64,000 nt of DNA from Malus domestica (GCF_042453785.1 NC_091674.1:24940001-25004000); one strand, 5' to 3'. Shown: positions 14,672 to 27,482, counted from the stretch's first letter. Numbers and translations: made by a program. The notes: generated by a model not told the origin, from the letters alone.

Positions 14672-14815
14672 AGTTTTAACAAAACACTGCTGGTACTGTT
14701 CACTTTAACGAAAAACCATATTTTAGTCTTTAACTGACACTATTCACTATACCTTTAAAAATGATTTTTTGTTAAAAGAGAAGTTTTTTTAAACATTTCG
14801 TTAGTTTTCTTAATA
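14672..14815. repeat. Dispersed 'TTTTAACGAAAAA' repeat, copy 2
   Basis: Contains 'ggtactgttcactttaacg' followed by aaaaaccatat. This phrase recurs inverted in intron 1 of the next gene (15816-15970). Non-coding and probably MITE-derived. Confidence 0.6.
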
Positions 14816-14947
14816 TTTAATGATTGGGAAGTTAATGTCCGGCCCGGCCCACGTGAGTCCGTTAACCCAAAGTCCGTATCGTAACAGCTCCGTCATTCAA
14901 ATTCTCCCCAATTTTCGATCTATCCGCCAATCTTCCCCTCCATTAAA

Positions 14948-14966
14948 CCTCTCTCTCTCTCTCTCT

Positions 14967-14998
<32 letters not shown>

Positions 14999-15063
14999 AC
15001 AGATCACTTTCTCAGCTACCTCGTGAGCTCTCTCTCTCTCCTCTCCTCTCTTTCTCTCTCTAC
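14948..15063. repeat. CT-rich microsatellite in the leader of the next gene
   Basis: Two (CT)n tracts (about 14948-14999 and 15020-15062) lie just upstream of the ATG at 15207. Pyrimidine tracts like this are common in plant core promoters and 5' UTRs. An acceptor-like CAG directly before the ATG (15203-15204) suggests a 5' UTR intron. Confidence 0.7.
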
Positions 15064-15206
15064 AATCTGATTCCATCGTTTTCTTTGACAGCCTTCAAAT
15101 TGCTTACCTTCAAACCCTAAGTCTTCACCTTCCATATATGAATCCATCAAATTTGTAAAAATTGATTGAATATTTGCTTTCTTGTTTTGTTCGATTCGCA
15201 CCAGGA

Positions 15207-18200
15207 ATGGCGACCTCGGCGTTCAAATCAACGACGAAGCGGACGCCGATCGGAGCGTCCAAGGCTCCGCCGGAAGACTCGGCTGCGTTTGATCGGAAGT
15301 CGTCTCACCGGCGCTCCCGCAGCCTGAGCTGCTTCTCTCGCGGGTTGCTGGAGCGGACGCCGGCGGCTGACGATTACGATGATAATCCGGTTCCCAGCAG
15401 AGGGAGGTTCGTCAACACGGTCAGAGGCTCGGGATTCCCGGAGATCAGCCTCGACGACCTCGCCGTCGAGCTATTCGACTCCTCTGCTGACCGGAGCCGC
15501 TCGGTTGCGCGGAGCTCCGAAGCTACTCCTGCTGGCAGTGCCTCGCAGAGGCGTGGGAGGTCGGTGTCGAGGCACGGCCCGAGAGTTGGTGGTGGTGGTG
15601 GTGATGTGAGGGGCGGTACTGGTAATAATTCAGCTGGAGGAAGGGTAGTTTCGGAAAGTAAGGGTAATTCAAGCCGAAGGCGATCGGTTTCGGTTGCCCG
15701 GTATCAGAAGAGCGATTCTGAGGTGAGAACTGGTGTCCTTATGCTTTTAGTTTTGCTTTATTTGATTTAAAGCACAGTGTAAAACGTTTAGTTACTATTG
15801 CTTTATGGCCTTATTTTTTTAAGAAAAACTAATGGAAAATTCTTGAAAACTTTGAATTTTAACGATAAAGAAAAAATAAAGGTTAAAGTAAATAGTATCA
15901 TGATTGATTTTTTAATGTACAAATATGGTTTTTCGTTAAAATGAACAATACCAGGAGTTTCGTTAAAGTACTTATTTTTTATACTAGTGCAAATTTGAAT
16001 TAAACCTACAATTAGAATGTGTAATTAAAGATTGTTTAGACAGTATAATGCCATTGAACAAGAGAGTATTGGGATGGAAGAAATTGATATAATTTATTAA
16101 TTGTGGATTCTTAAATTAAACGATTCTTGTTAGCTATGTCGGATTAGTGTAATTCTTCCACTCATTTATTTGTGGATCATTTGTTGTATTTTTAATGATA
16201 GAGTGATCTAGATCATACCCACAATCGCAGCACCGTTAAGTCGAGGAACTTCGTTAGTGGAAACAACCAGACACCCTTGTCCCGTAAGTCAACAGATTCA
16301 AATTTTAGACCAGCTTTGAGAAGATCTCTTAGCCAGAAAGATTTTAAGTCCCATGATGGTTACTCTGTAAGTCTTAACTTCTTTAAATTTTGGTATTTTC
16401 ATTTAATGCTGTTTAATGTGTTTTCCAGTCAGAATAGTTCTCAGAAGTGAATTATTTGAGACAATTTATTTGGGCCTTTCAGAGCCAGTCTTCGGTCCTA
16501 ACTGATGACGAGGGGACGGATGCTTATTCCAACAAAAATGGGATTGAGAAAACTATCCGAGCTGTATATTCAGAGAAGAAGGTCTACTTTTGAACACATT
16601 ATGTTAGGATAACCACCTCTGTGTAATTCTTTACATTAGTCGTTTTGTGTTATGATAACCACCTCGGTGTAGCTCTTTTATATTGGTTGCTTATTTTTAC
16701 CTTCTTGTCACCCTTTAGGCAGAGCACCCTGCTGGTAATGATGTTAAAAGTGGACTTTATGAAGTAATGCGGAAAGAACTTAGACATGCTGTGGAAGAGA
16801 TCCGGTCAGAACTTGAAATTGTATGTATTATAGAGTTCTTTACATCTTTATTGACATTTGCTTCAACCCTTTTGTTCGATTTTAGAGTTTTGTCCTCCTG
16901 TCATATGCTTCCTAACCTTGGTTCCTTTTTATCTTATTCAGGCAAATGAGAAAACTAAATCCGCTGTTTCAGCACCTGGTGATTTACGTTCTAACAGTAA
17001 AGATGTACTTCAGGCTGTTTCTTCGATCAGGAAGAATTACTCCTCCAAATTGGAACAGGTATTCACGTTACTATAAAGGCTTAGTTTAGTTAAGGAAGAG
17101 TATGTGGCCTTGATTATATAGATATAAAGGGCAGATCATTTATCGGTTTTTATTAAAGTTGTTAACTGAGGGTGCCGTATGCCATTTGAAAAAAGTTTGG
17201 CTGCTATTGATCATGTTTTTCTTTTTCTTTTTTCCATGTATGTGACAGTCAGAAAAAAGAAAACAAGATTTATTAGCTGAAATAGTACTGGAGGAACAAC
17301 ATAGTAGGGAGCTCTCTAAGATTGTCAAAGAATTGCTTCCCGAGCCAAATAACATTGTTGCCGCAGACAGATCATCAAGAACCAGAAGGGTACCAATCTG
17401 TCTGAAACACTGCAGATTTGCATGTTACTGTGTTTTTCTTGGGATTTTTAATTCTCTTTGTTTTACTTTCTTATCAACTCCTGCTTTTCACTTTCACAGA
17501 GGAGTAACGACAGAGGTAGGATGTCTAAGCGACTGACTGAGGAGGCGGAGAGATACATTGAGGACTTCATTTCAAATGTGGAAGATACAGATATATCATC
17601 TATTGACGGAGAAAGGAGCGATACAAGTTCAAGTATAGGAGGAATAACAAAGCACGAAACTTATCTGAGTCCAGCCTTTTCTACTCCTCTTCCTGTCGCA
17701 ATGGATGGGGTTGTTTTACCTTGGTTGCTGTGGGAGACTAGTAATGATGCTACGCCAATAGGATGCAAGAATAAGAACGAACCACAGGTGATAAATGATT
17801 AGCTCATCTCGCGATTATAAAGTCTAGCATATGGACAGAGTTGACATGTGCAGTTCTTATTTGTCGAGCCCATTTTGTCTACTATTGCAGGCTGATATAT
17901 TCGTTCATGATCATACTATTTTTATCTTCGTTCATGGTTTTCTCTTCTCTTATCATCTCAATTTCATTAAATTCATTTCTCAGGGAGTGATAAAAATGCA
18001 AGATCAAAGTAATCAATCTGTTAGCAGCCATGGAAGCTGGAGCCCTGGAATAGTTGACTCCCTGTCAATTAACATGGAAGATGCAGGAAGTAAAGTTGGA
18101 GGATATAGAAGCTACGAGTGCCAGTCACGCCTTGGTGGGTCAAATGGTTCGCAGTTCGACATGGAAGAGTATCTCCAGCTCAAGAAAAATGACGATTTAC

Positions 18201-18274
18201 TCTTCGAAAGGTTGAAGCAACAACGGAGAATTAGTTCCGGTGGTCTCCTGCTATGTAACCGGATGCTTTTTTAG
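15207..18274 (+). CDS. Unrecognised Ser/Arg-rich plant protein with coiled-coil segments
   Basis: Eight exons: 15207-15722, 16202-16366, 16483-16581, 16719-16820, 16942-17058, 17249-17389, 17500-17787, 17984-18274. All but the last are multiples of three (phase 0), and they splice to 572 residues. The N-terminal third is basic and Ser/Arg-rich (RRSRSLSCFSR, RRGRSVSR, SSRRRSVSV) with a short conserved-looking block FPEISLDDLAVELFD. The middle is predicted helical (MRKELRHAVEEIRSELEI, then EKRKQDLLAEIVLEEQHSRE). The C-terminal part is acidic (EEAERYIEDFISNVEDTD) and ends with helical EEYLQLKKNDDLLFERLKQQ. No catalytic motif, signal peptide or membrane segment is visible. The layout suggests a nuclear or cytoskeletal scaffold, but that is a guess. 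The start at 15207 follows an acceptor-like CAG and gives MATSAFKSTTKRTP; the upstream in-frame ATG at 15162 gives an implausible leader. Confidence 0.85.
15816..15970. repeat. Dispersed 'TTTTAACGAAAAA' repeat, copy 3, in intron 1
   Basis: Contains 'atatggtttttcgttaaaa' plus tgaacaataccaggag, the reverse complement of the marker phrase in copy 2. The left part repeats 'gaattttaacgataaag'. It lies inside intron 1 of the Ser/Arg-rich protein gene. Confidence 0.6.
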
Positions 18275-18642
18275 CACAATTGTTTACTTTCAGGTTGCTT
18301 ATCACTCCATAGTAAACCAGTGATACTTTGTATAGATTTGTCATTTTTATCAGCCAAGTGTTTTTAGCTTTGGATTTGTTACAAATTTTATGAACCGTCC
18401 ACGCGATTAGTGTATGCACATCTTCTGCATACACTTAAAGCGTCTGAACGGCTGTCCAAATTAAACGAATCTCAAGCGGTTGACAACTCTGATTCCTGAA
18501 TCCGTGACTAGTGCGAGATGTACACTTGCAACTGACTCAGTTTTGTTACAGATGTTAGGAATAATCGTCCGTGGCTGTCCAAACCGAATCTCCGGCAGTT
18601 GACGACCTTAAACTCCGTAATAAATAGCTAATTTTTGTAGGG
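18275..18642. other. 3' flank of the Ser/Arg-rich protein gene
   Basis: Probable 3' UTR, then non-coding sequence containing the loosely repeated phrases 'gaatctcaagcggttgacaa' and 'gaatctccggcagttgacga'. Nothing else seen. Confidence 0.45.
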
Positions 18643-19606
18643 GTTATTATACAAAATGGTCCATGTGATTTGCATGATCAACAGAAATGGTCCTTGAAAT
18701 TGAAAATTAATAGAAATGGTCCCTGAGATTGTCCACCATCCATGATTTTGGTCATTCCGTTAAAAACCCTTAGGGCAATTTTCAAAGTTTCGTAACTCAA
18801 TCGATTTTTAACCAAATTCGACCCATAATATATCAAAATGAAGATAAGAAAGTGTAGAACAAGATTATACCTATTTGGAAGCCCAATGATTGACGGAGAT
18901 GGCTGGAAAATAGCCAGAAAGATGACTGGTCCGTGGGAAAACTGGAAAACTCGCCGGAAACTGGGTAAACTTTAAACGTTCTTAACTTCTTCAATACTCA
19001 ACCAAATCGAGTGATTGAAAAACGAAAATCATACTTATCGATGAGACGAAGAGAATGGAATCTTGATTTACGGCTAACTCATTGTGGTTTGGCCGGAAAA
19101 ATGCTTAAAAGTGGCTAACTCGAAAATGGTTAGCCACTTTCGAGTCGTTGTCCGACCAAACCACGGCGAGTTTTCCTTCGAAAAAGGTACCATGCTCTTC
19201 GTCTCGTCAAGAAGTATTATTTTCATTTTTGAATCACTTGAAATGGTTGAGTATTGAAGAAGTTATGAACGTTTAAGGTTTATCCAGTTTCCAACGAGTT
19301 TTCCAGTTGTCCCGCGGACCAGTCACCTTTCAGGCTATTTTCCAACCATGTCCGGCAACCATTGGGCTTCCAAATAGGTATAATCTTATTTTACACTTTC
19401 TTATCTTCATTTTGATATATTATAGGTCGAATTTGGTTAAAAAACAATTGAGTTACAAAGCTTTGAAAATTGCCCAAAATCATTTTTAACGGAATGACCA
19501 AAATCATGGATGGTGGACAATCTCGTGGACCATTTCTATTGATTTTCAATCTCAGTGACAATTTCTATTGATCATGCAAATCTCAGGAACCATTTTGTAT
19601 AATAAC
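18643..19606. mobile_element. 964-bp palindromic foldback element
   Basis: Two arms of about 480 bp are near-complete inverted repeats. The ends are GTTATTATAC (18643) and GTATAATAAC (19606), and the arms meet near 19124 around GTGGCTAACTCGAAAATGG and GTTAGCCAC. Paired landmarks include 'ggaagcccaatg' near 18880 with cattgggcttcc near 19360, and 'ttcttcaatactcaacc' near 18984 with 'ggttgagtattgaagaa' near 19250. No ORF. The flanks are T/G-rich and resemble each other (TTTGTAGGG and TTTTTTTGG), but a target duplication cannot be claimed. It could be a long-TIR MULE-type or foldback element. Confidence 0.85.
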
Positions 19607-20207
19607 TTTTTTTGGAGGGGGGAGGGGGAGGTCATGCATTTCATCTTCTAAAATTGTTTCGTCTTCGTTCCCTCCATCCCTCGCCCCCACCTCACTTGAC
19701 ATTTCCTACTTTGACTCGAACCTTTTGGGAAAGATCTTTGCCTGAGATCGTGCAACAAATTTAGATCTGATTGCACGAACGCTTGACACGTGTCCCGAGA
19801 CAATCAGGATCATAGATTCTGGGAGAGGAATTCCAGTTACACAATGACTCATTGAATAAAGATACGCTCCAAATTCCACAGCGGTTTTTTATTTTCTTTT
19901 GAATTCCGAATACTTTGTACTGTGGTATACGGTGAAAAATCACAAGGGTATATCAGATTTTTTTTCGATCCAACCGCCGAAATTTCTTCCACATTTTTAG
20001 TTAAATAGAACCACTATACACAATTTCAATTTAATTAAGATACAAACTCCAAGTAACCAGTCACGTAATCATATTGGATTAGTGACCTAATTATTTTTCA
20101 AATTCAATCCGTAAAAAATGATATTTATTGTTGTTCAAGGAGATTTGTGGGATTAACAGTTTTGATTTCCTGCTGTCACTGAGCTTTTTTTGTGACAAAA
20201 AAAAAAG
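19607..20207. other. Upstream region of the LHT-like gene
   Basis: Non-coding. A G-rich stretch lies beside the foldback, then AT-rich sequence and a poly-A run just before the ATG at 20208. No TATA box is clear enough to call. Confidence 0.4.
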
Positions 20208-23200
20208 ATGGGAGGAAGTGGAGAAATTAGAGAGGAGCAGCAGCAGAAGGAGGTGCAAGATATCAACGACTGGCTGCCGATCACGAAATCGAGGAACGCG
20301 ACGTGGTGGTATTCTGCATTCCACAATGTCACTGCCATGGTTGGTGCTGGTGTTCTTGGCCTCCCCTATGCCATGTCTCACCTTGGATGGTAAGCAACCC
20401 ATACATATATATAGTTTCCTTACTTTCTCACTATCTCTATGGGAAGAAAAAACATAAGTGATCAATGTTTTTATGTGACGATTTTGTGTTTGTGTTTGTG
20501 TTTGGGGACAACGTTGTGTTTAAGTTAAAAGTGAACTGTTATAGGGTTTTTTATTTATTTTTATGCAAACAAGGCCGTAGCCAAGAAATTTTGAAAGGGT
20601 GGACTCATTAATTTTTAAAGGGTGGTCGTTGCTTGCTAACATGAATTTTGGGAGACGAATAAGGGAATATTTAAAGAAATCATGGTCGTAGTCGTACCCA
20701 GTGCACAAGGCTCCCGCTTTACGCAGGGTCTGGGAGAGGTGAATGTCGGCTAGCCTTACCCCCATTTATGGAGAGGCTGCTCCCAAGTCTCGAACCCGAG
20801 ACCTACCGCTCATGAAACGATAGAAATTTAGTACTAAGAATAAAGATCATGAGTGAATAATTAATGGTAATTAATTTTCTTTTTCATCTAAACTATCTAT
20901 TTACAAGGAGAGGGATTCGAATTCAGGTACAAAAAGGCCAAGCACATTGAACTACTAGGTTATTTGGGGTGAATATCATTACAATATATTGTAATTTACT
21001 TTTCAAAAATGCAACATGAGCTATAGCCCCTTGTATACAAACGATGTGAATGCTCTTAACCGCTTAACCTACAAGCCCTCTTCTAAGCGTTTTTCGTTCA
21101 AGAAAATATAATCTAATCAATTATTATGTGTTTCTTGTATTAGGGGCCCTGGAGTAGCAGTGCTGGTTCTCTCATGGATAATTACACTCTACACCTTATG
21201 GCAGATGGTAGAAATGCATGAAATTGTACCTGGCAAGAGGTTTGATAGGTACCACGAGTTAGGGCAACATGCCTTTGGGGAAAAGCTAGGGCTTTACATT
21301 GTGGTGCCCCAGCAACTGATGGTGGAAGTTGGGACTTGCATAGTGTATATGATTACAGGTGGCAATTCCTTGAAGAAGATTCACAGTACTGTGTGCCCTG
21401 ACTGTAAGCCTATCAAAACCACCTACTTCATCATGATCTTTGCATCGGTTCACTTTGTTCTCTCCCACCTCCCTAGCCTCAATTCCATTGCTAGTGTTTC
21501 TCTTGCTGCTGCTGTCATGTCATTGAGGTATGTACGTATATTTCTTTATTTTTTGTTTAATTTTTTTAGGGATCTGCTATTTGCACTTCGAAAAGGTCTA
21601 TCTGCTCTCCTTCTCGGTGTAAAAAATTGAAGACGAGTGCAATGCAAAACGACGTTTTCGAAGTGCTTACAACAATTCCGTTTTTAAAAGATATATATCC
21701 AACTCTCTCTTGATGAGAGAGATGGAGAGAAGGGTTTCATGATCCTGTGATAGGGAGGTTTTCTTGGTACTGAAACCAATGTGTTATACTTTTAGGCCCA
21801 CTTTGGTGTCAAGGATTGGATTGGATTGGAATGAATAACTGAGGATAAAATGAATGAATGACAACTCCCAAAACCTTTTCCAAGTTAATGGTAGACGATA
21901 GAGTAGTCATGAAGAAAACTTATCCCTCCCTTCTAGTCGTCTCATTTTTTAGGGGATTGGAAAGGATAAGTTGCGTTCATGATTGATCCATCTCCTAACT
22001 TAGCATCCGCTTCTTCTGCCAATATACATCTAATCTAGTGAGCTATCCATTCTAATCCAATCGTTGTTCAAAGCAAGCCCTTAATGTTAAGGGAACACTA
22101 GTTTCAATAAGAAATTCTCTTAATCCATTTAAAGTAAAATAAAAAATTCAAATTCCATCTGGCTACAAATTAATCTGCAAATTCAGTTTGTAAATGTCGT
22201 TTTAACTGTGAATACTTGTCCAATTCAACAGCTACTCTACCATTGCTTGGGGAGCTTCTCTGCACAAAGGGGTGGAGTCACAAGTGCAGTATGGTCCCAG
22301 GGCTTCAACCGCTGCAGGGAATACGTTTAACTTCTTTAGTGCTTTGGGAGATGTAGCTTTTGCTTTTGCTGGCCACAATGTGGTTTTGGAGATTCAAGCA
22401 ACGATTCCTTCCACGCCCGAAAAGCCGTCAAAAAAACCCATGTGGAAGGGGGTGGTTTTTGCTTACATTGTGGTCGCACTGTGCTATCTCCCCGTTGCTC
22501 TCATCGGATACTGGGTGTTTGGAAACCACGTCGAGGATAACATCCTCATATCGTTGGAGAAGCCTGCTTGGCTTATTGTTCTTGCGAATTGCTTTGTTGT
22601 TGTTCATGTCATTGGAAGTTATCAGGTACGCAACTATTTTAAATTTATGATCTGCATAAAAAACCTGTTGAGTTGCTGTTCTTTCTTGCGTAACAAGGTT
22701 TTCCAATACATATATGTAGGTCTACGCCATGCCGGTGTTTGACATGGCGGAATTATTTCTGTTGAAGAAGATGAAATTCAAGCCATCTTTGTTCCTTCGC
22801 TTCATAACACGTAATGTGATTGTTGGTAAGTAGCATTTTCCTGCTCGTTTATCTCATCTTAAATCTTGCAATGACTTCATATATAAGTCGTTCCATTGTA
22901 AGAGATGTGATCAACAATGTAAATAATATCGATACTCTGTATTTCGCCGATGCAGCATTCACCTTGTTCGTTGGGATTACATTCCCCTTCTTTGGCGGGC
23001 TTCTCGGTTTCTTCGGAGGATTTGCTTTTGCTCCTACAACATACTATGTAAGGAACCATAAACCTCTAAATCCCAATTCCAATGCAAATTAAAATGTCTA
23101 AAATTTCTTTGTTCGATCGTTTTGCAGCTCCCTTGCATCATGTGGCTTGTCATCTGCAAACCAAAGAAGTTTGGCCTTTCCTGGTTTGCAAATTGGGTAA

Positions 23201-23390
23201 GCTTTGCTCTTAAGGAATCGAAGTTTATTTTTTCCTTTCATATTCTTTCATTTTTAAACTAACAATTTCGAGCTGCTTGTTGCAATGACAGTTCTGCATC
23301 ATAGTTGGAGTGTCACTGATGCTTTTAGCTCCGATCGGCGCATTAAGGAATCTCATACTTCAAGCTAAGAACTTCAAATTCTACTCTTGA
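20208..23390 (+). CDS. LHT: Lysine/histidine-type amino-acid transporter (LHT family)
   Basis: A proton-coupled amino-acid importer of the plasma membrane, by family. Seven exons: 20208-20389, 21144-21527, 22232-22625, 22720-22825, 22956-23047, 23128-23196, 23292-23390, splicing in frame to 441 residues, the usual LHT length. The N-terminus is short, hydrophilic and Glu/Gln-rich. The Aa_trans domain then starts at [20 protein letters not shown] and continues [20 protein letters not shown]. Hydrophobic segments follow throughout, with family blocks [30 protein letters not shown] and [20 protein letters not shown]. The C-terminus AKNFKFYS resembles the known LHT ending. Intron 1 holds a 5'-truncated Au-type SINE. 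Which LHT member, and whether it imports lysine, histidine or acidic residues, cannot be told here. Confidence 0.95.
20691..20814 (-). mobile_element. Au-type SINE, 5'-truncated, in LHT intron 1
   Basis: Matches the FabG-intron SINE from GTCGTACCCAGTGCACAAGG through the box-B region to ACCTACCGCTCATG, then stops. About 36 bp of the tRNA-like 5' end, including box A, is missing. No clear target duplication. Sense strand is minus, as in the other two copies. Confidence 0.9.
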
Positions 23391-25699
23391 ACATATGCAA
23401 CTGGAGATCGAGTTTAGACAAGAAATTGTGTTATTTAAATTTAACTTTCTTTAATAATATTCGTACCTGCTTATTGCTTTGTATAATTCAGTATCCGTTC
23501 ATAGCTAGTTTGGTGGATATGCAATTTAATACAGAACCTCTCTTATTGTTAACGGGAAACTCTTCAACAATATTATTTTGAGCTCTATCAATTGCAATTT
23601 TTAGATTCAATCTAATTCATTATTTGAAGAGAAAAAAATAATTTTCGACCGTCGGATCGAAGGAGGCTAAATATCTATTACGCTCCTGTCCATGAATCCG
23701 AGCTGTGACTGTGAGAGATTGTTTTTTAAAGTTACAAGGCATGCATGCATGTCAAAATTAGGTGTTTTCCTTTTGCTTTTGCTCTCTGCATTACATTCAT
23801 ATAATACCAAACATTTTTCTGTATATTCACTTAATTTGCATTGCATTCAGATTCCACTTTGATGCAATTGCCGTGAAGCCTGAATAATCTGGATTTGGTT
23901 TTTAATCAATTTTAGCACTGATAGTCTGAATTGAACCTGAGAGCATGTGAAGCAGCAACATAGAAGTTTAATAAAGCAAACAAACTTAGTTTTGATTGGT
24001 AGAGTTATATCTGATCTATACCGCAAAGCTTGCGGTCTTCTTGTCACGGCAATCACTCGGACAAGCGTGACAAGAAGTCTGATGCAAGTTTCAGAAATAA
24101 AAAGGAGCACCATTAAATATATATGTTTGTTCTCCGTCTATGCAACTAGTAATGGTCAGCAGGAGAGGAGGAGGATCACAGGAAGCAGCCGGAGTGAGTC
24201 TAATGAGAATACAACCGGTGAGGAGTATAATTAATCCTTAATGCTTACATCCTGAGTTCACAATTCACATCCATCTAAGTTTATTGGTACCAGAAGTTCC
24301 ACCATAAAGCTAATTAGTTATATAGGAAGTAGTTACACTCCTTATAAGTCCTTGTAAAGTTTGGTCCATCACCAATTTGAGACTTTTGTCCTTCACATTC
24401 TCACAGCTACTGCTCCTTCCACATAATCAAACTACTCAACTCTTTTTTGAAAACACGCCAGAACATAAAGCAATCAAATAAGGAATTAAGAGCACATATA
24501 GCGCACGGCTAGTGTATTATTTTGTATCAAATATTCTCTGGATTATATAATTAATAATAATGTATAGACGCAGAAAACAAATACACTTGTTTGTTGACAA
24601 ACTTTCTAATACAAGTTGATACTATCATTGTATATGAAATATTCACCTGTATTAGAGAATTGTCAATTCCGTCAGTTTTATGTGTCTAAATAACATTATT
24701 TAGCAACATAAAAAAAAAAAAAAAACTAAGACATATACCTAAAAATTAGGCTTAACCAATCATTGAGTGAGTAGTTTGACACAAAAAAAAAAATCATAGA
24801 GTTAGTAGGGCAACTGAATTTAGTTAACAAAGAGCTAGGGAACAGTCCTAGGAATGAAGGAAAACGAAGACATCCACACTCTCTCATGTGGTGACTGATT
24901 TGTATTTTGGTGCCTTTAAAGAAAGAAGGGACTAAACACCAGCCAAAGCAAATGCCTATATAAATCCAAGGGTCAAATTAACCAACCCAAATGGCTTGTT
25001 CCCAGAATGGCCAACATCCCATATTCTGAAATATGGCCCCTTCTGCCCTGCATGCTAAGAATTATGAGTTCATGCACATGCCCTCTCCTTCTCTTACTTG
25101 TCCATTTCATTCAAATTTCAAAGCAAATATATCTGCATCTTCTGGTTGTGAAAGTTTGGTCCCTTTGGACCCTTCTGTTAAAAGAATTTTAACCATGTAT
25201 TTTTCTCCATTTCATTTTATCAACAAGACACTATATCTTATCATTTATGCAAGGTATGTCCCCAATCATGTAACCCTAGATTTAGCTGTAAGTATAAAAG
25301 CCAAGTACCAAGATATTTCTAAAGCAAATCCCATGTGATATGTAACTTGTTTTATTGATTATTGCAGAATCAAATCATTATAATGGTGAATTATTGTATA
25401 ATCTTATTTCAGTTTTAGAAGAAATTTGTATATAAATAGATATATGCACCATTAGAATGATTTTTTTACAGGCTGTGAATCAAGATCATACATTCATACA
25501 TGGAAGTGGAGGCTTATTTTGACATTCATCTTCAATCTATTGTGTCTTGGATTCAAACAATTTTTAATCCTCTAGTCTAGTGTAACTTAGAGAAATAGTA
25601 TCGCTTGTGATTAAAAAAAAATAACCATAAACACAATTTCATAAAAAATAAAAAATAAAACAATTCTTACGTGTAGTCTAAGAACAATACCGATTTTTA
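23391..25699. other. Intergenic, AT-rich, no gene supported
   Basis: LHT 3' UTR, then long AT-rich stretches with poly-A runs (24711-24725, 24783-24793). The open frame at 23947-24234 has no recognisable content or gene context. Confidence 0.45.
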
Positions 25700-26152
25700 A
25701 GGCTCCTAATATGGTTCTGTGGTTTCTTATGATGAATTAGAAGAATTGTCTCTAGCGACTTGTCAAATACGATTTATGTGTACACATATTTATAGAGAAG
25801 GAAATCAGGTTGTAGATATTTTAGCTTCTTTTGGGGCAGACAGTTATACTTATTATTGGTGGTCCACGATTCCATTTTGTAGCCTCTGCTCATGCTCATG
25901 ACATTTCTTTTTGGCCTTATTACAGTTTTCATTGATCATTTTTGTCTTTGTGGGTCTTGGCATAGTCCCCCTACATGTACCTTTTTCGTTTACTTTCACT
26001 TATTATCAATAAAATTGGTGGAAAAGGGACGGGCCAGTTGGGTGTTTCTGGGTGTTGTGGTCCTCACTCCTTTGTTGGAAGGTAGGTGTCTCGCATACGA
26101 CCATTGTTGAAGAGTTAATATCGCCTAATCTTTCTTCATTTGAAAAAAAAAA
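25700..26152 (+). mobile_element. 5'-truncated L1-type LINE fragment with poly-A tail
   Basis: Around 25719-25880 one frame reads CTHIYREGNQVVDILASFGA followed by two adjacent Trp, the C-terminal RNase H-like end typical of plant L1 LINE ORF2 (HIFREGNxVADxLA pattern). A 3' UTR-like stretch containing AATAAAATTGG follows, ending in a 12-base A run (26141-26152). The upstream edge is approximate. Confidence 0.75.
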
Positions 26153-27475
26153 AACATTACATTGCAAGAGAAGAGAAAATCATTTTGTGATTCATGAAAC
26201 TAATTAAATCAAAGTCTGGTTTATAGATTGAAATTTAGCGCATGATATAGGGTAGAAAAATGTATGACATGTGGGTCATAAAATTAAAGGTTATATATAG
26301 GTAATGGAGGGAAACCTTCGGGCCCTATGGATGGAGGCTGATCAGCATGGAAGAACAAGAACATGAACACATGGTCTCATGGCCCTTGCACATGAAGACC
26401 TCTGTCACTTTATAGAACACGACAAAATACTAACTTGGGAAAGCCCTAACTAGTATAATAACGACCTAGACTTTCTTATCAATTATTGCATTGTCTTCTA
26501 ATTATTTTATATTTTAATTTCTATAAAGCTTTCATTTTGTTGGTTTTTTGTTCTTCTGCCAAGTACTAGGCATGCGCAAATTGTATACTTTAGGATCTAC
26601 ACATATACATTATAAATATGAGATATTCTAAAGGCAGTTGCTTCGTCTGTAAATATACGCTACATTGCATCAACAATTGGGAGTCGCACGCTTTCTCCTA
26701 GGTCAAGCACAACCATCTTTAAATGTTCTTATACTTGTTAAGGGACTAGTTATACCTCTTAAGTCAGTTTATGTTGTACAGCTAAGAGATCATATTGGTT
26801 GATAATGATTGAGCATTGTTCCAACTACATTAAGAGAGAATCCTATGTGCCGGCTGGAATGCCAAATGGAAATGGTAGCTGCAACCTAAATAATAATGAT
26901 GATGAAGATGAAGAGATATAATATAATACTAACAAGGGTTTCCGCATGAGGTTAAATTGGTTTACAATTTACGTACTTCCAGCCTGCACCATGACCTAAC
27001 CTTGGACTTTAATCCCCAATTTCAAAAATTTAGGGTTTGGTAGTCAATTCCTTTGCACAGTTTTATTTTTATTCTTCATGTTTTTGAATTTCATGATCAA
27101 CCAACTTTGCAGTGCACTTCACATTGTAGCTCGGTAAACCGTCTATCTTTAAAGTATCCATTCAAACATAATCATTGAGGAAAAAAAATTCCAAATTGAT
27201 GATCATTTAGATATCTAATTACTGTGAAAACTTTATGTTATCATCCATTTAGTTTAATTGTAGTGCATGCATGTATGCGCGGCTGTTGTACTGGTGATTT
27301 TAAACGCATAAAAAGACCAGACACTGAAACATGTTGGCAATAATGGTCCCATCCATTTAACACAGAAATGTCCTCCTCCCACATGCAGTATTATCTTAAA
27401 ATCTTCCCCAGGAACCCCCATAATAATGTATACCAAGGGCAATTTAGGCATTATCACAAAAGTTAGAATGCTTCC
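26153..27475. other. Intergenic, no gene supported
   Basis: AT-rich with no convincing ORF. The last few hundred bases should include the promoter of the small peptide gene that follows. Confidence 0.45.
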
Positions 27476-27482
27476 TATAAAT
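27476..27482 (+). promoter_or_regulatory. Candidate TATA box of the small peptide gene
   Basis: TATAAAT lies 168 bp upstream of the ATG at 27650, a reasonable distance for a plant gene with a leader of about 140 nt. Position and sequence are the only evidence. Confidence 0.5.
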
